Source of the DNA: Phlebopus portentosus | Lineage: Eukaryota > Basidiomycota > Agaricomycetes > Boletales > Boletinellaceae | Direction of reading: 5' to 3' | Length of the DNA stretch: 64,000 nucleotides | Assembly (NCBI GenBank): GCA_037892935.1 | Contig: JAYXKI010000001.1 | Location: 3,844,001-3,908,000 of the forward strand | Shown here: piece by piece, positions 57,423 through 64,000 of the stretch | How the letters are laid out: each line of letters opens with the position of its first letter | How positions within the stretch are numbered: position 1 is the first letter of the stretch | Position numbers and translations under genes: made by a program | Notes under the pieces: model-generated | The model's input: only the letters and a program-made list of their open reading frames with translations | The model's database searches: none | What the model was told of the DNA's origin: nothing

Positions 57423-60050
57423 ATGCCTGATCCAACGACTCAGTCGAATTACCTTTCCATTGTTACTCAGCATGTGACTCTAGACTGGAATGTGGACTTC
57501 GATCGAAAAGTATTATCGGGTTCGGCGACGCATGAGCTCCTCGTAAGAGATATCGTCGTGAATGAAGTTGTGTGAGCCGTGTCCTCAGTCGAGAAACTCC
57601 CCTAATTCTCAATGTGTCGTCGTTGCATAGATTTGATTCTGGTGACCTTGATATTTCTTCCGTTGAAGTTGAAGGGATATCTGTCCCTGTGAGCCCTTCA
57701 AGAACAATGGGCCCGAAGAGTACTGATCGTTGCCCAGTTCAAATTGAATGAAAGGCATCCGGTCATGGGCTCTGCTCTTTACGTTCCCTTCGTACATCCT
57801 GTCCCAAAAGGCTCTAAGATAAAGGTCAGGATTGCGTACACGACAAGCAAGGATGCCATCGCGCTTCAGTTTCTAGACAAGGAGTAAGCAATGCGTGTAT
57901 ATGTGAGCTTTAAAGGTTCTCCAACTTGCCGTAGGCAGACGCAGGGAAAGAAGTTCCCGTACCTTTTTAGTCAATGCCAACCAATTTATGCCCGGACACT
58001 GGCTCCTTTGCAAGGTCAGGATATACTCTGGAATGAATCGACAGTGACTTACTGGAGCCTTCTTTCGTAGATACACCGTCTGTGAAACTTGTGAGTCTGC
58101 TGGTTCTGTATGCAAATGGACAATAGAATAATAAATCCGAGGTAGACGTACACCGCAAAAGTTTCTTCTGTGCTTCCCGTCCTCATGTCAGCTGTTCGGA
58201 AGTCACCTCTGTCGGACGGACCTGCACATGACGGGAAAGTCATTGGGAGTGACATGGTAACTTATACCTATAACCAGGTGTGATAAACGTTGTAGCGCCT
58301 ACTCGTTGCACATATCTAAAATGCTTGACATCCAGCCCACTGCAATTCCCTCGTACCTCATTGCGTTAGCATGTGGAAATGTTCGCTACAGATCTTTTCC
58401 GAAGGAAAAGAGCAAAGAATGGTCGAGCGGCATCTGGGCCGAACCCGAGCTCATCGACTCGGCATATTGGGAGTTCAGTGCAGATACAAACAGGTTCTTG
58501 GCCGAAGAAGAAAGAATTGTGGGCACATACAGATTTGGTGTCTATGATCTTCTGGTTCTTCCCCCGTCATTTCCCTATGGAGGAATGGTCAGTCGATCTA
58601 TTTTTCTCGGAGGCTTTTCAGCTAAGCAAGCTCCAGGAAAATTCTTGCTTAACTTTTCTTACTCCAAGTAAGCTTAACGACGTATTCAAGAGAACGTGGA
58701 AGATGCTGAGCAGCTTTGCTAGCTCTTCTTGCAGGAGATAGGACGCTAGTCGATGTTGTAGTTCATGAGCTTACCCATTCATGGTTTGGAAACGGAGTGA
58801 CGTCCATAAGCTTCTCCTTCTTGAAATAGATGATACAACTGACGGAATAACAGTCATCAGAGCGCAACTCATTTTTGGCTGAACGAAGGTTGGACTACGT
58901 ATATCGAACGCGTCCTCCAGGAAGTCCTTCATTCTCCCGCACATCGAGGCTTTTCTTTCCTGATTGGATACAAAGCAATGCAGGACGCACTCAGGCAATA
59001 CGAAGACAGGCCAAAATACCAAAGACTTGTCATAGATTTCGATGTAGGCGAAGATCCTGATGACGCATACAGCAGCGTTCCATATGAAAAGGGAGCGAAC
59101 TTCTTGCTGTATCTAGGTGCGAAGTCTTTTTCAGAAGTGGCTCTTTCTGATCGCCTTCGGTATTTTTTTCCAGAAAGGCTCTTGGGAGGACTTGACGTCT
59201 TCCTTCCCTATGTCAGGGATTACGTGAATACTTTCATGGGTCAAAGCATAAACACCGATATATGGAAGGAACACCTATATAGTTACTGGAGGAATCGTGG
59301 GGACGGATCAAAGGTCAGCTTACTTGACAACATTGATTGGAACGTGAGCAGATGTTTGCACTTACATGGGTTAAATGACATATTGTGATATACTGTCTTC
59401 AGGCCTGGTTCTATGGCGAAGGGCTTACTCTACCGGTTGAAATGGAATATGATCTTACGCTGGCGAAGTATGCGTACGAGCTGGCGGCTCGTTGGGATGC
59501 TTCACGAGTCAAGGATATTAATTCACTTAACTTCAAATCAAATGATCTGAGCGATTTTGACTCCAACCAGAAAGGTGTGTCTCAGAAATCGTCCCCGTGA
59601 AGGACATGGTACTCAGAGCATATGTCAGCTGTCTTCCTCGAGAAGCTACAATCATATCCCGCCCTACCATCAGCACACTTAACCTACCTCGGAAATCTCT
59701 ACGGCCTATCAGAGACTACAAATAGCGAGCTCCGTTTCAGATATTACGAGCTTGCATTGTTAGACGCGTCCATACCAGTGTCGAAGAGCTTTGCATCAGA
59801 CGCGGCTCGCTGGGTCGTCGGTGATGATGGAACTGGGATTATTAAAGGAAGAATGAAATTCTGTAGGCCCGTGCTAAGAGCAGCAGATCGAGCGGATCCA
59901 GAAACGACGAAGAAGATATTCATTGCGAATAGAGATTCCTTCCATCCTATCGCGAGGAGGCTCATCGAGAAGGTGAGGGCATTAGATTTACAGAGGTTGC
60001 TGGCATAATTAATAATATCTGTCTTTTCCAAGGATCTTGGTCTGTTCTGA
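57423..60050 (+). CDS. Leukotriene A4 hydrolase-type aminopeptidase (M1 family)
   Basis: Zinc aminopeptidase with possible epoxide-hydrolase activity; yeast Lap2 is the named fungal relative. It starts MPDPTTQSNYLSIVTQHVTL. About fourteen exons were followed by splicing. TYTAKVSSVLPVLMSAVRK and PTAIPSYLIALACGNVRYRS precede YDLLVLPPSFPYGGM|EN (exopeptidase GGMEN motif, split by an intron). The zinc site is VVHELTHSWFGN (HEXXH, about 58763-58790), with the second glutamate in HFWLNEGWTTYIERVLQ after an intron. YEKGANFLLYL supplies the catalytic Tyr. The C-terminal helical domain holds GIIKGRMKFCRPVLRAAD and ends HPIARRLIEK|DLGLF, the last exon found by splicing. All key residues are present and the frame is intact, so this copy is probably functional. 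Confidence 0.92.
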
Positions 60051-60159
60051 GACCTTCATAGGACAACAGGAGAGAAGTTTTACACGTGATCGTGTTGCGA
60101 CTCAATGATTACATCATCATCATGTATTTAGACTCTCATTTTTGACACCCATTGTCTCA

Positions 60160-62248
60160 GAGTCGTGACCTTACGACGCAGTCCAACTATCTCTCTGTCG
60201 CGACAGAGCATGTACACTTTGACTGGACAATAGACTTTGAAGAGAAGCTCGTTTATGGCTCCGCAACTCACACGCTAAAGACAACAAGACAGACCAGGTT
60301 ATGTCGGTAGACCATCTATGATTGACGATGCTCTTTGATCTTGCTCCTTGATGTAGCTTCGACTGGCTTGATCTTGAAATCCAGATTGTCCAGGTAGATT
60401 GTCAGGACGCAACAGTTAGTCAGGCGTCTGTCATGCACCACTGCTATCTGAGACCCAGTCCAGTTCAAACTCGGAGACAAGCATGCAGTTATGGGAATAG
60501 CCTTGCGGGTCTCTCTTCCTTTACCGATTGACGGAAAGGCAAAGCTTGAGGCAAAAGTTACACATAAAATGGGAAAACTGCGGTCGCCCTCCAATTTCTC
60601 GATAAAGAGTTGGTAATGCTCTATATGGCACATTCGCAATAATTGAAATATGTCGGCAGACAAACCCAAGGAAAACAATATCCGTTTCTATTCAGCCAAT
60701 GCCAACCGATCTACGCCCGATCTCTTGCAAGGTGACTACAGATCATCTCAATTTGGCTGGACTTGACTCAAAGACAATCCACTAGATACAGCTTCCGTGA
60801 AACTGGTAAGGTCTTGACAACAGTTGGCGTGTGTCGCACCTTTGTTCATCTTACTTCAGACATACAGTACGAGAGTTTCCACTAAATTCCCGGTAATGAT
60901 GTCGGCAATTAGAGTTTCGCCGCCTACTGCTGGTCCTGTACACGAAGCAAAGAGTCTAGGGAGATATTTAGTTACATATGAATACAAACAGATAATCCCC
61001 TCTTTCTCCTTTTTCTATTTACGAAACTGACAGTTCTCATTTTTTTCAACTGTTGCTTTTTTAAATCGATACCGGCACCGACCTATCTCATTGCGATTGC
61101 AAGTGGTAACGTCTGCTATAAGCCTCTTCCAAGTGTAGAAGGCAAGGAATGGTCTTGTGGAATTTGGGCCGAGCCTGAACTAATTGATGCTGCTTACTGG
61201 GAATTCAGTGAGGATACGAGGAGATTCCTAGCAACCGAAGAGTCCGTCGTCTGCCATACAAGTTCAGAGTATACGATCTCCTTGTTCTTCCGCCATCGTT
61301 CTTATATGGTGGTATGGTGAGTTTGAGTATGAGGATTTTGATTCGTCTGCCTTCAGTAACGTTTGTTCAGGAGAATGTTCAGGAGAATGCTCGGTGGACC
61401 CGATGTTTTTGTACCTTATGTCAGAAACTATGTTAACACCTTCATGGGGAGGAGCATCGACACCGACACTTGGAAGAGGCACCTGTATGAATACTGGGCT
61501 GGGCACGGCAGCAAGAAAGTGGAAGTGCTAGATAGTATAGACTGGGACGTAAGCTCCCTCTTGATCAATACATCTCACGACATCGCCTTTCATGATGCAA
61601 TAAGGCTTGGTTTTATGGAGAGGGACTGCTGCTGCCAGTTGATATGGAATACGATCACACTTGCTCAACAAGCATATGACCTGGCTGAACGATGGGACAT
61701 ATTCCAGACCAAGTGGTTTCAGCACTTGACTTCCAGGCTAGTGACTTAATTGGTTTTGATGCTAATCAGAAAGGTATGTCGTACGACAGACCAAGCCCCC
61801 GTATCACCATCTTGACTTTTCTCTACAGTCGCTTTCCTCGAGCGCCTTCAGATTTACCCAACCTTCCCGATTACTTACATCGTACATGTTGATTCCTTGT
61901 ACGGCGTGCGAACGACATCGAATGCAGAAATACGCTTCCGATTCTATGAGCTGGCATTGCTGGAACCCAATGCCGCACCGCTAGACGCGAAGGTCATAGC
62001 GGAAGAGGCTGCCAATTGGTTAGTCGGAGAAGACGGAACAGGTGTCGTAAAGGGAAGAATGAAGTTTTGTCGGCCTGTTTTCTGAGCCGTTTACCGCGCA
62101 GAGCCAGTTATCGCCATTAAAACATTTCAGGAGTACAAATCCGAATTTCATCCTATCGCACGCAGATTGATCGAAAAAGTGAGCATTGCTTAACTCATAT
62201 GGATGCCCGGATTCCAAAACAGCTCTGCAGGATCTTGGCCTTATTTGA
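60160..62248 (+). pseudogene. Tandem pseudogene copy of the LTA4H-type aminopeptidase
   Basis: Repeats the neighbour at 57423 in the same order. It begins with TTQSNYLSVATEHVHFDW, but the ATG region has decayed. PTYLIAIASGNVCYKPLP and EWSCGIWAEPELIDAAYWEF follow, then a one-base frame change near 61252. Next the copy jumps from the GGM position (about 61320) straight to LGGPDVFVPYVRNYVNTFMG (about 61385). The missing part, about 0.54 kb in the intact gene, includes HEXXH, the second zinc glutamate and the catalytic Tyr. A 10-base CAGGAGAATG repeat sits in tandem at the junction. Another frame change occurs near 61653 and a stop at about 62083. It ends ...RRLIEK|DLGLI. No active enzyme can come from it. 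Confidence 0.9.
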
Positions 62249-62380
62249 ATGCTCTCTGTTCATGGCGCAAACTATAAACCAAATGAATTGAAATGCGGTG
62301 TATATCGAGCTATATCCATGGTCTGCGTAGTCACATTATCAGAGTGCGCGGGAGGGAAAAAAACCTAAAATTCGATTCCA

Positions 62381-63764
62381 TCATTTGAAATCACCCCACA
62401 AGTCGCCGAAAACGTCGTCTTTCTTTTGCGCGGTAGACAAGGGCGCGGTCGAACTCCCAAGCGTTGAACCAAAAACATCATTTGATCCACCAGCCCCCTG
62501 CGTTCCAAGGCCGCTGGCCGCACCCCATACGTTTTGAGTCTCAAAAATGCTTTGTATGCTCGTCTGCTGTGCAAGCACCGGTGACGTTGTCCCAGGACTC
62601 TGGAATCCGCCCCAGACATTCGGCTGGGCAGGCGGCGCGTTGGGTGTCCAACCTGATTGTGCACCCCAAATAGCAACCCCAGATGAACCTATCATAGAGA
62701 TTGATTGCGGTTGGACTTGCGATGGCGGCTGTGTCGATCCCGACTGTCCAAACGCTGCAGCCGGAGAGCCAGGCACAGAAGCAGTGTTCGGCGAGGATGT
62801 GGAAAAGAGTGAGAGGATGTCGTTCTTGACGTCCTTCTTCGGTGCAGGAGGTTGTTGTGCGGTAGGTGTTGGAGCATGAAAATCAAGAGAGAAAATATCA
62901 TTTGGTAATTCGGAAGCGGGGTTCTGAGCCTTTGATGCAGCAGGATCCGTAGCTACAGTAGCCTGTCCCGGCTGAGCTGCTGGTGCACGGCTCGCAACGG
63001 TAGCAGAAAGCAGACGATGAGTTTGAGGCTGTTGAGAGGTCACTCGGGGCGGAGAGGTAGGCGGCAGTGAAGACAGTTCAGGGATATGAACAGGAGCTGG
63101 AGGGTCTGAAGCGTCGGAGGTTGCTGGGATATCTTCAAGGATGGATGGATCTGGAGGCGGCGGACCCCCTCGTGCCCACCTTCTGGATTCGTATTTTGAC
63201 CGGATAAACGAGTCTAACTTGCTGTACCCAGGCTAAGGAATTGGGCCACACGGCAACTCAGAGATTATGCTTACTGTTCTGGCGGCACATGCCCAGGACG
63301 TAGATGGGCTTCCCAGTAAAGGTTTGCGCGATGATTGCCCCACTTCTGGATAGACTGTTCAAAGGATCATTTGCATCTTCATAGTTAGCAGCCGTGTATA
63401 TTGACTTGCCTCCATCTGCTCTGGTGTCCAGGTATCAAGATCTACGGATTTAACTTTGCTGATGTGTGTGCCCATGCTCCGATGAACACCTGAGCAACGA
63501 ATGCAAATGAATACACCGCTACAACTCCAAGGTCAGGCTCGAGGATTCAGTTATTCTCTTCTTCAAGCTCAGACTCACATATTCCATGAGGCCCAGCGGG
63601 CGTCTGCATCATACAATTGTCGTGTCAGAATATCGACATGCGCATGCTGCTTACCACGCACCTTGTCTTTTGCAGTCTGCGCAGGTCTTGTTTTCTGGAT
63701 GCTTAACCAGTTCCCGCAGGATTCGAGAGTGCTTTTCTGTTGTAGCCTTGTCTTGTTTGTACAT
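62381..63764 (-). CDS. AGE2: ArfGAP, Age2/SMAP type
   Basis: GTPase-activating protein for Arf in trans-Golgi and endosomal transport. It starts [20 protein letters not shown], then [12 protein letters not shown], an intron, DARWASWNM, an intron and [20 protein letters not shown]. These form the ArfGAP C4 zinc finger (CADC, CIRC) with the conserved R of IRCSGVHR as arginine finger. [16 protein letters not shown] and [17 protein letters not shown] and [15 protein letters not shown] complete the domain. The long last exon (62381-63043) is Gln/Pro/Ser-rich, with WG and NDIFSLDF motifs and a C-terminus [12 protein letters not shown], probably disordered and possibly clathrin- or adaptor-binding. 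Five exons. Converges on the pseudogene. Confidence 0.9.
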
Positions 63765-63933
63765 CTCTGAAATCTATCGTCGAGCAAGATACAGGCCGAT
63801 AATTTCAAGAATCAAGTTGGTGGTGAGGAATCAAGAAAGTCAAGGGACACGTGACAGGAAGCCTTTGCTACTCTAGTCAGTCTCAAGCTTGTTTCCCCCT
63901 ACATAGTAAACGAACAGAACAGGAACTCAAAGA
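63765..63933. promoter_or_regulatory. Divergent promoter between the ArfGAP gene and the GET2-like gene
   Basis: 169 bp between the start codons of two membrane-traffic genes. No clear TATA box or operator. Confidence 0.4.
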
Positions 63934-64000
63934 ATGTCGTCGGCAGCCGCAAGAGAAGCGCGTAAAAAGGCAATTTTGGGCAGAGGCGGCGACAGGCTGA
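63934..64000 (+). CDS. Partial gene, probable Get2/Sif1-like (N-terminus only)
   Basis: Only the first 22 codons are in the window: MSSAAAREARKKAILGRGGD then RL. A short basic helix rich in Arg/Lys followed by a G-GGDRL segment is typical of the Get3-binding cytosolic N-terminus of Get2 and its animal counterpart CAML. No membrane segment can be seen yet. If correct, it encodes the ER receptor partner of Get3 at 17169-18650. Other fungal proteins have similar basic starts, so the call is tentative. Confidence 0.45.
   Translation, partial: MSSAAAREARKKAILGRGGDRL

Overview
This window looks like nuclear DNA of a filamentous basidiomycete, probably an agaricomycete. Almost every gene is split by many short GT-AG introns (about 45-65 bases), genes sit a few hundred bases apart on both strands, and the recognisable proteins are eukaryotic housekeeping proteins in their fungal forms. 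These include Get3, SRP68, a Yap1/Pap1-type bZIP factor, a Dbf2/Sid2 kinase, the short Rpa12 subunit and Ost5. I assign the phylum by inference; no species marker is visible. I found no rRNA, tRNA or CRISPR features and no secondary-metabolite cluster.

Layout. 1-8.0 kb: four minus-strand genes, an SMN-like splicing assembly factor, a peroxisomal SCP2-type thiolase, eIF5 and the tRNA methyltransferase Dnmt2. 8.0-16.5 kb: a large PHD-finger protein, a 3.1-kb gap, then an AP-1-like redox transcription factor. 17.2-30 kb: GET3 and SRP68 diverging from a 185-bp promoter, then a Snf2/Sth1 chromatin ATPase and KU80 diverging from 341 bp. 30.5-41.7 kb: a rhodanese plus tyrosine-phosphatase protein, a small DNA transposon (MITE), DBP3, a coiled-coil protein that may be a Mei4 relative, and DBF2. 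41.9-49.0 kb: a UNC93-like transporter, YOP1, OST5, RPA12 and an unrecognised basic protein.

49.4-57.3 kb is a transposon island. An imperfect palindrome with about 0.39-kb arms carries a complete Ty3/gypsy chromovirus inserted in its right arm (361-bp LTRs, 5-bp target duplication GTCTG). The chromovirus is dead: ten in-frame stops, two frame changes and a mutated integrase aspartate. Its two LTRs differ by about 17 sites, all transitions and mostly at CpG, which points to methylation-linked decay. An 11-nt match between the expected RNA start and the primer site suggests Tf1-type self-priming. A second MITE, related to the one at 34.8 kb, closes the island.

57.4-64 kb: an intact leukotriene-A4-hydrolase-type aminopeptidase, a tandem pseudogene copy that has lost the whole zinc active site, an ArfGAP, and the first 22 codons of a probable GET2-like gene that runs off the end.

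Themes: several genes serve ER targeting and membranes (GET3, SRP68, YOP1, OST5, the possible GET2 and, more loosely, the ArfGAP), and three divergent pairs couple functionally related genes. No wholly new system is evident. The best leads are the self-priming, CpG-decayed chromovirus nested in a palindrome, the MITE pair, the Mei4-like candidate, the Ku80 tail, and the intron that decides peroxisomal targeting of the thiolase.
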